This document shows, piece after piece, positions 12,299 through 24,135 of a stretch of 64,000 nucleotides of DNA (within the stretch, counting starts at the first letter, position 1; the number at the start of each line of letters is the position of its first letter). The translations under genes and the position numbers were made by a program. Under the pieces are notes generated by a model. The model did not search any database and was not told the origin of the DNA. It saw only the letters and a program-made list of their open reading frames with translations. Source of the DNA: Protonemura montana (lineage: Eukaryota; Arthropoda; Insecta; Plecoptera; Nemouridae); assembly GCA_947568835.1 (NCBI GenBank), contig CANOQG010000007.1:2108001-2172000 (forward strand), read 5' to 3'.

Positions 12299-14475
12299 CC
12301 ATGTCCTGCCCCATGTCCTGCCCCATGTCCTGCCCTATGTCCTGCCCCATGTCCTGCCCCATGTCCTGCCCTATGTCCTGTCCCATGTCCTGTCCCATGT
12401 CATGTCCCATGTCCTGCTCCATGTTCTGCCCCATGTCCTGCCCCATGTCCTGTCCCATGTCCTGCCCCATGTCCTGCCCCATGTCCTGCCCCATGTCCTG
12501 CCCCATGTCCTGCCCCATGTCCTGCCCCATGTCCTGCCGTATGTCCTGCCCCATGTCCTGCCCCATTTCCTGCCCTATGTCCTGCCCCATGTCCTGCCCT
12601 ATGTCCTGCCCCATGTCCTGCCCCATGTCCTGCCCCATGTCCTGCCCTATGTCCTAACCCATGTCCTGCCCTATGTCCTGTCCCATGTCCTGCTCCATGT
12701 CCTGCCCCATGTCCTGCCCCATGTCCCATGTCCTGCCCCATGTCCTGCCCCATGTCCTGTCCCATGTCCTGCCCCATGTCATGCCCCATGTCCTGCCCCA
12801 TGTCCTGCCCCATGTCCCATGTCCTGCCTCATGTCCTGCCCCTTGTCCTGTCCTATTTCCTGCCCCATGTCCTGCCCCATGTCCTGCCCCGTGTCCTGCC
12901 CCATGTCCTGCCCCATGTTCTGCCCCATGTCCTGCCCCATGTCTTGCCCCATGTCCCATGTCCTGCTCCATGTCCTGCCCCATGTCCTGCCCCATGTCCT
13001 TCCCTATGTCCTGTCCCATGTCCTGCCCCATGTCCTGCCCCATGTCCTGCCCCATGTCCTGCTCCATGTCCTTCCCCTGTCCAGCCCCATGTCCCATGTC
13101 CTGCCCCATGTCCTGCCACATGTCCTGCCCCATGTCTTGCCATATGTCCTGTCCCATGTCCTGCCCCATGTCCTGCCCTATGTCCTGCCCCATGTCCTGC
13201 CCCATGTCCTGCTCCATGTCCTGCCCCATGTCTTGCCCCATGTCCCATGTCCTGCCTCATGTCCTGCCCCATGTCCTGCCCCATGTCCTGCCCCATGTCC
13301 TGCCCCATGTCCTGCCCCATGTCCTGCCCTATGTCCTGCCCCATGTCCTGCCCCATGTCCTGCCCTATGTCCTGTCCCATGTCCTGTCCCATGTCCTGCC
13401 CTATGTCCTGTCCCATGTCCTGTCCCATGTCATGTCCCATGTCCTGCTCCATGTCCTGCCCCATGTCCTGCCTCATGTCCTGCCCTATGTCCTGCCCCAT
13501 GTCCTGCCCCATTTCCTGCTCCATGTCCTGCCCCATGTCCTGCCCCATGTCCCATGTCATGCCCCAGGTCCTGCCCCATGTCCTGCCCCATGTCCTGCCC
13601 CATGTCCTGCCCCATGTCCTGCCCTATGTCCTGTCCCATGTCCTGCCCCTTGTCCTGCCCCATGTCCTGCTACATGTCCTGCCCCATGTCCCATGTCCTG
13701 CCCCATTTCCTAACCCATGTCCTGCCCCATGTCCTGCACCATGTCCTGCCACATGTCCTGCCCCATGTCCTGCCCCATGTCCTGTCCCATGTCCTGCCCC
13801 ATGTCCTGCCCCATGTCCTGCCCCTAGTCCTGCCCTATGTCCTGTCCCATGTCCTGCCCCATGTCCTGCCCCATGTCCTGTCCCATGTCCTGCCTCATGT
13901 CCTGCCCCATGTCCTGCCCTATGTTCTGCCCCATGTCCTGCCCCATGTCCTGTCCCATGTCCTGCCCCATGTCCTGCCCCATGTCCTGCCCCATGTCCTG
14001 CCCTATGTCCTGTCCCATGTCCTGCCCCATGTCCTGCCCCATGTCCTGCCCTATGTCCTGTCCCATGTCCTGCCTCATGTCCTGCCCCATGTCCTGCCCT
14101 ATGTCCTGCCCGATGTCCTGCCCCATGTCCTGCCCCATGTCCTGCCCTATGTCCTGCCCCATGTCCTGCCCTATGTCCTGTCCCATGTCCTGCTCCATGT
14201 CCTGCCCCATGTCCTGCCCCATGTCCCATGTCCTGTCCCATGTCCTGTTCCATGTCCCATGTCCTGCCCCATGTCCTGCCCCTTATCCTGTCCCATTTCC
14301 TGCCCCATGTCCTACCCCATGTCCTGCCCCATGTCCTGCCCCATGTCCTGCCCCATGTCCTGCCTCATGTCCTGCCCCATGTCTTGCCCCATGTCCCATG
14401 TCCTGCCCCATGTCCTGCCCCATGTCCTGCCCCATGTCCTGCCCTATGTCCTGTCTTATGTCCTGCCCCATGTAA
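10475..14475. repeat. Left-domain HOR unit, 4,001 bp
   Basis: Landmark to landmark. It contains the junction near 12,298/12,299 between two 6,669-bp super-units. The 11-bp monomer is at 11040, TAG units are at 11443, 11793, 12198 and 13825, and TAACCC units at 12656 and 13711. Added to the 2,668-bp unit before it, it gives the 6,669-bp period. Confidence 0.86.
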
Positions 14476-16381
14476 TGCCCCATGTCCTGCTCCATGTCCT
14501 CCCCCTGTCCTGCCCTATGTCTTATGTCCTGCCCCATGTCCTGCCTCATGGCCTGCCCCATGTCCTGCCCTATGTCCTGTCCCATGTCCTGCCCCATTTC
14601 CTGCCCCATATCCTGCTCCATGTCCTGCCCCGTGTCCTGCCCCATGTCCCGCTCCATGTCCTCCCCCTGTCCTGCCTCATGTCCCATGTCCTGCCCCATG
14701 TCCCGCCCCATGTCCTGCCCCATGTCCTGTCCCATGTCCTGTCCCATGTCCTGCCCCATGTTTTGCCCCATGTCCTGTCCAATGTCCTGCCTCATGTCCT
14801 GCCCCATGTCCTGCCCCATGTCCTGCCCCATGTCCTGCCCCATGTCCTGTCCCATGTCCTGCCCCATGTCATGCCCCATGTCCTGCCCCATGTCCTGCCC
14901 CATGTCCCATGTCCTGCCCCATGTCCTGCCCTTTGTCCTGTCCCATTTCCTGCCCCATGTCCTGCCCCATGTCCTGCCCCATGTCCTGCCCCATGTCCTG
15001 CCCCATGTCCTTCCCTATGTCCTGTCCCATGTCCTGCCCCATGTCCTGCCCATGTCCTGCTCCATGTCCTCCCCCTGTCCTGCCCCATGTCCCATGTCCT
15101 GCCCCATGTCCTGCCCCATGTCCTGCCCCATGTCCTGCCCTATGTCTTGTCCCATGTCCTGCCCCATGTCCTGCCCCATGTCTTGCCCTATGTCCTGCCC
15201 CATGTCTTGCCCCATGTCCCATGTCCTGCCCCATGTCCTGCCCCATGTCCTGCCCCATGTCCTGCCCTTTGTCCTGCCCCATGTCCTGCCCCTTGTCCTT
15301 CCCCATGTCCTGCTCCATGTCCTGCCCCATGTCCCATGTCCTGCCCCATTTCCTGCCCCATGTCCTGCCCCATGTCCTGCCCCATGTCCTGCCATATGTC
15401 CTGTCCCATGTCCTGCCCCATGTCCTGCCCCATGTCCTGCCCCTAGTCCTGCCCTATGTCCTGTCCCATGTCCTGCCCCATTTCCTGCTCCATGTCCTGC
15501 CCCATGTCCTGCCCCATGTCCCATGTCATGCCCCATGTCCTGCCCCATGTCCTGCCCCGTGTCCTGCCCCATGTCCTGCCCCATGTTCTGCCCCATGTCC
15601 TGCCCCATGTCTTGCCCCATGTCCCATGTCCTGCTCCATGTCCTGCCCCATGTCCTGCCCCATGTCCTTCCCTATGTCCTGTCCCATGTCCTGCCCCATG
15701 TCCTGCCCCATGTCCTGCCCCATGTCCTGCTCCATGTCCTTCCCCTGTCCAGCCCCATGTCCCATGTCCTGCCCCATGTCCTGCCACATGTCCTGCCCCA
15801 TGTCTTGCCATATGTCCTGTCCCATGTCCTGCCCCATGTCCTGCCCTATGTCCTGCCCCATGTCCTGCCCCATGTCCTGCTCCATGTCCTGCCCCATGTC
15901 TTGCCCCATGTCCCATGTCCTGCCTCATGTCCTGCCCCATGTCCTGCCCCATGTCCTGCCCCATGTCCTGCCCCATGTCCTGCCCCATGTCCTGCCCTAT
16001 GTCCTGCCCCATGTCCTGCCCCATGTCCTGCCCTATGTCCTGTCCCATGTCCTGTCCCATGTCCTGCCCTATGTCCTGTCCCATGTCCTGTCCCATGTCA
16101 TGTCCCATGTCCTGCTCCATGTCCTGCCCCATGTCCTGCCTCATGTCCTGCCCTATGTCCTGCCCCATGTCCTGCCCCATTTCCTGCTCCATGTCCTGCC
16201 CCATGTCCTGCCCCATGTCCCATGTCATGCCCCAGGTCCTGCCCCATGTCCTGCCCCATGTCCTGCCCCATGTCCTGCCCCATGTCCTGCCCTATGTCCT
16301 GTCCCATGTCCTGCCCCTTGTCCTGCCCCATGTCCTGCTACATGTCCTGCCCCATGTCCCATGTCCTGCCCCATTTCCTAA
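10481..16381 (+). other. Open frame of 1,966 codons, judged non-coding
   Basis: It begins after the ATGTAATG stop at 10474 and ends in a TAACCC unit at 16379-16381. Its +6,669 counterpart starting at 17150 is cut to 651 codons, though the DNA is the same until about 18,967. The frame length depends only on which HOR follows. Confidence 0.92.
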
Positions 16382-18967
16382 CCCATGTCCTGCCCCATGT
16401 CCTGCACCATGTCCTGCCACATGTCCTGCCCCATGTCCTGCCCCATGTCCTGTCCCATGTCCTGCCCCATGTCCTGCCCCATGTCCTGCCCCTAGTCCTG
16501 CCCTATGTCCTGTCCCATGTCCTGCCCCATGTCCTGCCCCATGTCCTGTCCCATGTCCTGCCTCATGTCCTGCCCCATGTCCTGCCCTATGTTCTGCCCC
16601 ATGTCCTGCCCCATGTCCTGTCCCATGTCCTGCCCCATGTCCTGCCCCATGTCCTGCCCCATGTCCTGCCCTATGTCCTGTCCCATGTCCTGCCCCATGT
16701 CCTGCCCCATGTCCTGCCCTATGTCCTGTCCCATGTCCTGCCTCATGTCCTGCCCCATGTCCTGCCCTATGTCCTGCCCGATGTCCTGCCCCATGTCCTG
16801 CCCCATGTCCTGCCCTATGTCCTGCCCCATGTCCTGCCCTATGTCCTGTCCCATGTCCTGCTCCATGTCCTGCCCCATGTCCTGCCCCATGTCCCATGTC
16901 CTGTCCCATGTCCTGTTCCATGTCCCATGTCCTGCCCCATGTCCTGCCCCTTATCCTGTCCCATTTCCTGCCCCATGTCCTACCCCATGTCCTGCCCCAT
17001 GTCCTGCCCCATGTCCTGCCCCATGTCCTGCCTCATGTCCTGCCCCATGTCTTGCCCCATGTCCCATGTCCTGCCCCATGTCCTGCCCCATGTCCTGCCC
17101 CATGTCCTGCCCTATGTCCTGTCTTATGTCCTGCCCCATGTAATGCCCCATGTCCTGCTCCATGTCCTCCCCCTGTCCTGCCCTATGTCTTATGTCCTGC
17201 CCCATGTCCTGCCTCATGGCCTGCCCCATGTCCTGCCCTATGTCCTGTCCCATGTCCTGCCCCATTTCCTGCCCCATATCCTGCTCCATGTCCTGCCCCG
17301 TGTCCTGCCCCATGTCCCGCTCCATGTCCTCCCCCTGTCCTGCCTCATGTCCCATGTCCTGCCCCATGTCCCGCCCCATGTCCTGCCCCATGTCCTGTCC
17401 CATGTCCTGTCCCATGTCCTGCCCCATGTTTTGCCCCATGTCCTGTCCAATGTCCTGCCTCATGTCCTGCCCCATGTCCTGCCCCATGTCCTGCCCCATG
17501 TCCTGCCCCATGTCCTGTCCCATGTCCTGCCCCATGTCATGCCCCATGTCCTGCCCCATGTCCTGCCCCATGTCCCATGTCCTGCCCCATGTCCTGCCCT
17601 TTGTCCTGTCCCATTTCCTGCCCCATGTCCTGCCCCATGTCCTGCCCCATGTCCTGCCCCATGTCCTGCCCCATGTCCTTCCCTATGTCCTGTCCCATGT
17701 CCTGCCCCATGTCCTGCCCATGTCCTGCTCCATGTCCTCCCCCTGTCCTGCCCCATGTCCCATGTCCTGCCCCATGTCCTGCCCCATGTCCTGCCCCATG
17801 TCCTGCCCTATGTCTTGTCCCATGTCCTGCCCCATGTCCTGCCCCATGTCTTGCCCTATGTCCTGCCCCATGTCTTGCCCCATGTCCCATGTCCTGCCCC
17901 ATGTCCTGCCCCATGTCCTGCCCCATGTCCTGCCCTTTGTCCTGCCCCATGTCCTGCCCCTTGTCCTTCCCCATGTCCTGCTCCATGTCCTGCCCCATGT
18001 CCCATGTCCTGCCCCATTTCCTGCCCCATGTCCTGCCCCATGTCCTGCCCCATGTCCTGCCATATGTCCTGTCCCATGTCCTGCCCCATGTCCTGCCCCA
18101 TGTCCTGCCCCTAGTCCTGCCCTATGTCCTGTCCCATGTCCTGCCCCATTTCCTGCTCCATGTCCTGCCCCATGTCCTGCCCCATGTCCCATGTCATGCC
18201 CCAGGTCCTGCCCCATGTCCTGCCCCATGTCCTGCCCCATGTCCTGCCCCATGTCCTGCCCTATGTCCTGTCCCATGTCCTGCCCCTTGTCCTGCCCCAT
18301 GTCCTGCTACATGTCCTGCCCCATGTCCCATGTCCTGCCCCATTTCCTAACCCATGTCCTGCCCCATGTCCTGCCCCATGTCCTGCCACATGTCCTGCCC
18401 CATGTCCTGCCCCATGTCCTGTCCCATGTCCTGCCCCATGTCCTGCCCCATGTCCTGCCCCTAGTCCTGCCCCATGTCCTGCCCCATGTCCTGCCCTATG
18501 TCCTGTCCCATGTCCTGCCCCATGTCCTGCCCCATGTCCTGCCCCATGTCCTGCCCTATGTCCTGCCCCATGTCCTGCCCCATTTTCTGCTCCATGTCCC
18601 GCCCCATGTCCTGCCCCATGTCCCATGTCATGCCCCATGTCCTGCCCCATGTCCTGCCCCATGTCCTGTCCCATGTCCTGCTCCATGTCCTGCCCCATGT
18701 CTTACCTCATGTCCCATGTCCTGCCTCATGTCCTGCTCCATGTCCTGCCCCATGTCCCATGTCCTGCCCCATTTCCTGCCCCATGTCCTGCCCCATGTCC
18801 TGCCCCATGTCCTGCCATATGTCCTGTCCCATATCCTGCCCCATGTCCTGCCCCATGTCCTGCCCCTAGTCCTGCCCTATGTCCTGTCCCATGTCCTGCC
18901 CCATTTCCTGCTCCATGTCCTGCCCCATGTCCTGCCCCATGTCCCATGTCATGCCCCAGGTCCTGCC
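12299..18967. repeat. 6,669-bp super-HOR, copy B
   Basis: Direct tandem copy of 5,630-12,298, with the internal 2,668-bp pair at about 12,868-15,535 and 15,536-18,203. Since both super-units contain the pair, the 2,668-bp duplication came first. The copy ends near 18,967, where the order switches to that of about 4,750. I saw no difference in the long stretches I compared, so the duplication looks recent or recently homogenised. Confidence 0.88.
14476..17143. repeat. Left-domain HOR unit, 2,668 bp (second instance)
   Basis: This is the exact +6,669 counterpart of the unit ending at 10474, with the same length and variant order. The 11-bp monomer is at 15041, TAG units at 15444 and 16494, and GCACCATG near 16398. 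The internal 2,668-bp junction falls near 15,535, again marked by ATGTCC against AGGTCC at 18,203. Confidence 0.87.
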
Positions 18968-21900
18968 CCATGTCCTGCCCCATGTCCTGCCCCATGTCCT
19001 GCCCCATGTCCTGCCCTATGTCCTGTCCCATGTCCTGCCCCTTGTCCTGCCCCATGTCCTGCTACATGTCCTGCCCCATGTCCCATGTCCTGCCCCATTT
19101 CCTAACCCATGTCCTGCCCCATGTCCTGCCCCATGTCCTGACACATGTCCTGCCCCATGTCCTGCCCCATGTCCTGTCCCATGTCCTGCCCCATGTCCTG
19201 CCCCATGTCCTGCCCCTAGTCCTGCCCTATGTCCTGTCCCATGTCCTGCCCCATGTCCTGCCCCATGTCCTGTCCCATGTCCTGCCTCATGTCCTGCCCC
19301 ATGTCCTGCCCTATGTCCTGCCCCATGTCCTGCCCCATGTCCTGTCCCATGTCCTGCCCCATGTCCTGCCCCATGTCCTGCCCCATGTCCTGCCCTATGT
19401 CCTGTCCCATGTCCTGCCCCATGTCCTGCCCCATGTCCTGCCCTATGTCCTGCCCCATGTCTTGCCCCATGTCCCATGTCCTGCCCCATGTCCTGCCCCA
19501 TGTCCTGCCCCATGTCCTGCCCTATGTCCTGCCCCATGTCCTGCCCCATTTTCTGCTCCATGTCCCGCCCCATGTCCTGCCCCATGTCCCATGTCATGCC
19601 CCATGTCCTGCCCCATGTCCTGCCCCATGTCCTGTCCCATGTCCTGCTCCATGTCCTGCCCCATGTCTTACCTCATGTCCCATGTCCTGCCTCATGTCCT
19701 GCCCCATGTCCTGCCCCATATCCTGCCCCATGTCCTGCCCCATGTCCTGCCCCATGTCCTGTCCCATGTCCTGCCCAATGTCCTGCCCCATGTCCTGCTC
19801 CATGTCCTGCCCCATGTCCTGCCCCATGTCCTGCCCTATGTCCTGCCCCATGTCCTGCCCCATGTCCTGCCCCATGTCCTGCCCTATGTCCTGCCCCATG
19901 TCCTGCCCCATGTCCTGCCCTATGTCCTGTCCCATGTCCTGTCCCATGTCATGTCCCATGTCCTGCTCCATGTTCTGCCCCATGTCCTGCCCCATGTCCT
20001 GTCCCATGTCCTGCCCCATGTCCTGCCCCATGTCCTGCCCCATGTCCTGCCCCATGTCCTGCCCCATGTCCTGCCCCATGTCCTGCCGTATGTCCTGCCC
20101 CATGTCCTGCCCCATTTCCTGCCCTATGTCCTGCCCCATGTCCTGCCCTATGTCCTGCCCCATGTCCTGCCCCATGTCCTGCCCCATGTCCTGCCCTATG
20201 TCCTAACCCATGTCCTGCCCTATGTCCTGTCCCATGTCCTGCTCCATGTCCTGCCCCATGTCCTGCCCCATGTCCCATGTCCTGCCCCATGTCCTGCCCC
20301 ATGTCCTGTCCCATGTCCTGCCCCATGTCATGCCCCATGTCCTGCCCCATGTCCTGCCCCATGTCCCATGTCCTGCCTCATGTCCTGCCCCTTGTCCTGT
20401 CCTATTTCCTGCCCCATGTCCTGCCCCATGTCCTGCCCCGTGTCCTGCCCCATGTCCTGCCCCATGTTCTGCCCCATGTCCTGCCCCATGTCTTGCCCCA
20501 TGTCCCATGTCCTGCTCCATGTCCTGCCCCATGTCCTGCCCCATGTCCTTCCCTATGTCCTGTCCCATGTCCTGCCCCATGTCCTGCCCCATGTCCTGCC
20601 CCATGTCCTGCTCCATGTCCTTCCCCTGTCCAGCCCCATGTCCCATGTCCTGCCCCATGTCCTGCCACATGTCCTGCCCCATGTCTTGCCATATGTCCTG
20701 TCCCATGTCCTGCCCCATGTCCTGCCCTATGTCCTGCCCCATGTCCTGCCCCATGTCCTGCTCCATGTCCTGCCCCATGTCTTGCCCCATGTCCCATGTC
20801 CTGCCTCATGTCCTGCCCCATGTCCTGCCCCATGTCCTGCCCCATGTCCTGCCCCATGTCCTGCCCCATGTCCTGCCCTATGTCCTGCCCCATGTCCTGC
20901 CCCATGTCCTGCCCTATGTCCTGTCCCATGTCCTGTCCCATGTCCTGCCCTATGTCCTGTCCCATGTCCTGTCCCATGTCATGTCCCATGTCCTGCTCCA
21001 TGTCCTGCCCCATGTCCTGCCTCATGTCCTGCCCTATGTCCTGCCCCATGTCCTGCCCCATTTCCTGCTCCATGTCCTGCCCCATGTCCTGCCCCATGTC
21101 CCATGTCATGCCCCAGGTCCTGCCCCATGTCCTGCCCCATGTCCTGCCCCATGTCCTGCCCCATGTCCTGCCCTATGTCCTGTCCCGTGTCCTGCCCCTT
21201 GTCCTGCCCCATGTCCTGCTACATGTCCTGCCCCATGTCCCATGTCCTGCCCCATTTCCTAACCCATGTCCTGCCCCATGTCCTGCCCCATGTCCTGCCA
21301 CATGTCCTGCCCCATGTCCTGCCCCATGTCCTGTCCCATGTCCTGCCCCATGTCCTGCCCCATGTCCTGCCCCTAGTCCTGCCCTATGTCCTGTCCCATG
21401 TCCTGCCCCATGTCCTGCCCCATGTCCTGTCCCATGTCCTGCCTCATGTCCTGCCCCATTTCCTGCCCTATGTTCTGCCCCATGTCCTGCCCCATGTCCT
21501 GTCCCATGTCCTGCCCCATGTCCTGCCCCATGTCCTGCCCCATGTCCTGCCCTATGTCCTGTCCCATGTCCTGCCCCATGTCCTGCCCCATGTCCTGCCC
21601 TATGTCCTGTCCCATGTCCTGCCTCATGTCCTGCCCCATGTCCTGCCCTATGTCCTGCCCGATGTCCTGCCCCATGTCCTGCCCCATGTCCTGCCCTATG
21701 TCCTGCCCCATGTCCTGCCCTATGTCCTGTCCCATGTCCTGCTCCATGTCCTGCCCCATGTCCTGCCCCATGTCCCATGTCCTGTCCCATGTCCTGTTCC
21801 ATGTCCCATGTCCTGCCCCATGTCCTGCCCCTTATCCTGTCCCATTTCCTGCCCCATGTCCTACCCCATGTCCTGCCCCATGTCCTGCCCCATGTCCTGC

Positions 21901-22024
21901 CCCATGTCCTGCCTCATGTCCTGCCCCATGTCTTGCCCCATGTCCCATGTCCTGCCCCATGTCCTGCCCCATGTCCTGCCCCATGTCCTGCCCTATGTCC
22001 TGTCTTATGTCCTGCCCCATGTAA
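17144..22024. repeat. Left-domain HOR unit, 4,881 bp
   Basis: Landmark to landmark. The first 1.8 kb completes the second 6,669-bp super-unit (to about 18,967). The rest matches about 4,750-7,806 at +14,218. It therefore holds only one copy of the 2,668-bp core. TAG units are at 18112, 18462, 18867, 19217 and 21374; the 11-bp monomer is at 17709. Confidence 0.82.
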
Positions 22025-22439
22025 TGCCCCATGTCCTGCTCCATGTCCTCCCCCTGTCCTGCCCTATGTCTTATGTCCTGCCCCATGTCCTGCCTCATGG
22101 CCTGCCCCATGTCCTGCCCTATGTCCTGTCCCATGTCCTGCCCCATTTCCTGCCCCATATCCTGCTCCATGTCCTGCCCCATGTCCTGCCCCATGTCCCG
22201 CTCCATGTCCTCCCCCTGTCCTGCCTCATGTCCCATGTCCTGCCCCATGTCCCGCCCCATGTCCTGCCCCATGTCCTGTCCCATGTCCTGTCCCATGTCC
22301 TGCCCCATGTTTTGCCCCATGTCCTGTCCAATGTCCTGCCTCATGTCCTGCCCCATGTCCTGCCCCATGTCCTGCCCCATGTCCTGCCCCATGTCCTGTC
22401 CCATGTACTGCCCCATGTCATGCCCCATGTCCTGCCCCA

Positions 22440-22916
22440 TGTCCTGCCCCATGTCCCATGTCCTGCCCCATGTCCTGCCCTTTGTCCTGTCCCATTTCCT
22501 GCCCCATGTCCTGCCCCATGTCCTGCCCCATGTCCTGCCCCATGTCCTGCCCCATGTCCTTCCCTATGTCCTGTCCCATGTCCTGCCCCATGTCCTGCCC
22601 ATGTCCTGCTCCATGTCCTCCCCCTGTCCTGCCCCATGTCCCATGTCCTGCCCCATGTCCTGCCCCATGTCCTGCCCCATGTCCTGCTACATGTCCTGCC
22701 CCATGTCCCATGTCCTGCCCCATGTCCTGCCCTTTGTCCTGTCCCATTTCCTGCCCCATGTCCTGCCCCATGTCCTGCCCCATGTCCTGCCCCATGTCCT
22801 GCCCCATGTCCTTCCCTATGTCCTGTCCCATGTCCTGCCCCATGTCCTGCCCATGTCCTGCTCCATGTCCTCCCCCTGTCCTGCCCCATGTCCCATGTCC
22901 TGCCCCATGTCCTGTC
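22440..22916. repeat. 252-bp tandem duplication
   Basis: Two copies, about 22,440-22,664 and 22,692-22,916, in a 252-bp (21-monomer) register. Matching landmarks are the 7-bp unit (22451 and 22703), CCCTTTG (22478 and 22730), and the 11-bp monomer followed by CCTCCCCCTG (22590 and 22842). A GCTACATG unit near 22,687 at the junction normally belongs to another part of the HOR, so a third sequence took part. Confidence 0.85.
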
Positions 22917-23172
22917 CCATGTCCTGTCCCATGTCCTGCCCCATGTTTTGCCCCATGTCCTGTCCAATGTCCTGCCTCATGTCCTGCCCCATGTCCTGCC
23001 CCATGTCCTGCCCCATGTCCTGCCCCATGTCCTGTCCCATGTCCTGCCCCATGTCATGCCCCATGTCCTGCCCCATGTCCTGTCCCATGTCCTGTCCCAT
23101 GTCCTGCCCCATGTTTTGCCCCATGTCCTGTCCGATGTCCTGCCTCATGTCCTGCCCCATGTCCTGCCCCAT
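22905..23172. repeat. 168-bp repeated patch with TTTT marker
   Basis: The ATGTTTTG variant at 22945 is repeated at 23113, 168 bp (14 monomers) away, each followed by GTCCAATG or GTCCGATG and then GCCTCATG. Both resemble the patch near 22,310. CCGATG in the second copy is a private change creating a CpG. It directly follows the 252-bp duplication. Confidence 0.8.
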
Positions 23173-24135
23173 TTCCTGCTCCATGTCCTGCCCCATGTCC
23201 TGCCCCATGTCCCATGTCATGCCCCAGGTCCTGCCCCATGTCCTGCCCCATGTCCTGCCCCATGTCCTGCCCCATGTCCTGCCCAATGTCCTGTCCCGTG
23301 TCCTGCCCCTTGTCCTGCCCCATGTCCTGCTACATGTCCTGCCCCATGTCCCATGTCCTGCCCCATTTCCTAACCCATGTCCTGCCCCATGTCCTGCCCC
23401 ATGTCCTGCCACATGTCCTGCCCCATGTCCTGCCCCATGTCCTGTCCCATGTCCTGCCCCATGTCCTGCCCCATGTCCTGCCCCTAGTCCTGCCCTATGT
23501 CCTGTCCCATGTCCTGCCCCATGTCCTGCCCCATGTCCTGTCCCATGTCCTGCCTCATGTCCTGCCCCATGTCCTGCCCTATGTTCTGCCCCATGTCCTG
23601 CCCCATGTCCTGTCCCATGTCCTGCCCCATGTCCTGCCCCATGTCCTGCCCCATGTCCTGCCCTATGTCCTGTCCCATGTCCTGCCCCATGTCCTGCCCC
23701 ATGTCCTGCCCTATGTCCTGTCCCATGTCCTGCCTCATGTCCTGCCCCATGTCCTGCCCTATGTCCTGCCCGATGTCCTGCCCCATGTCCTGCCCCATGT
23801 CCTGCCCTATGTCCTGCCCCATGTCCTGCCCTATGTCCTGTCCCATGTCCTGCTCCATGTCCTGCCCCATGTCCTGCCCCATGTCCCATGTCCTGTCCCA
23901 TGTCCTGTTCCATGTCCCATGTCCTGCCCCATGTCCTGCCCCTTATCCTGTCCCATTTCCTGCCCCATGTCCTACCCCATGTCCTGCCCCATGTCCTGCC
24001 CCATGTCCTGCCCCATGTCCTGCCTCATGTCCTGCCCCATGTCTTGCCCCATGTCCCATGTCCTGCCCCATGTCCTGCCCCATGTCCTGCCCCATGTCCT
24101 GCCCTATGTCCTGTCTTATGTCCTGCCCCATGTAA

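Larger units (their letters stand above)
22025..24135. repeat. Left-domain HOR unit, 2,111 bp, rearranged
   Basis: The shortest landmark interval in the window. It includes a 252-bp tandem duplication (about 22,440-22,916) and a 168-bp repeated patch (about 22,905-23,172). After about 23,172 the sequence resumes the order of about 21,061 at +2,111. A private GTACTG change sits at 22,405. The 11-bp monomer occurs twice, at 22590 and 22842. Confidence 0.82.
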
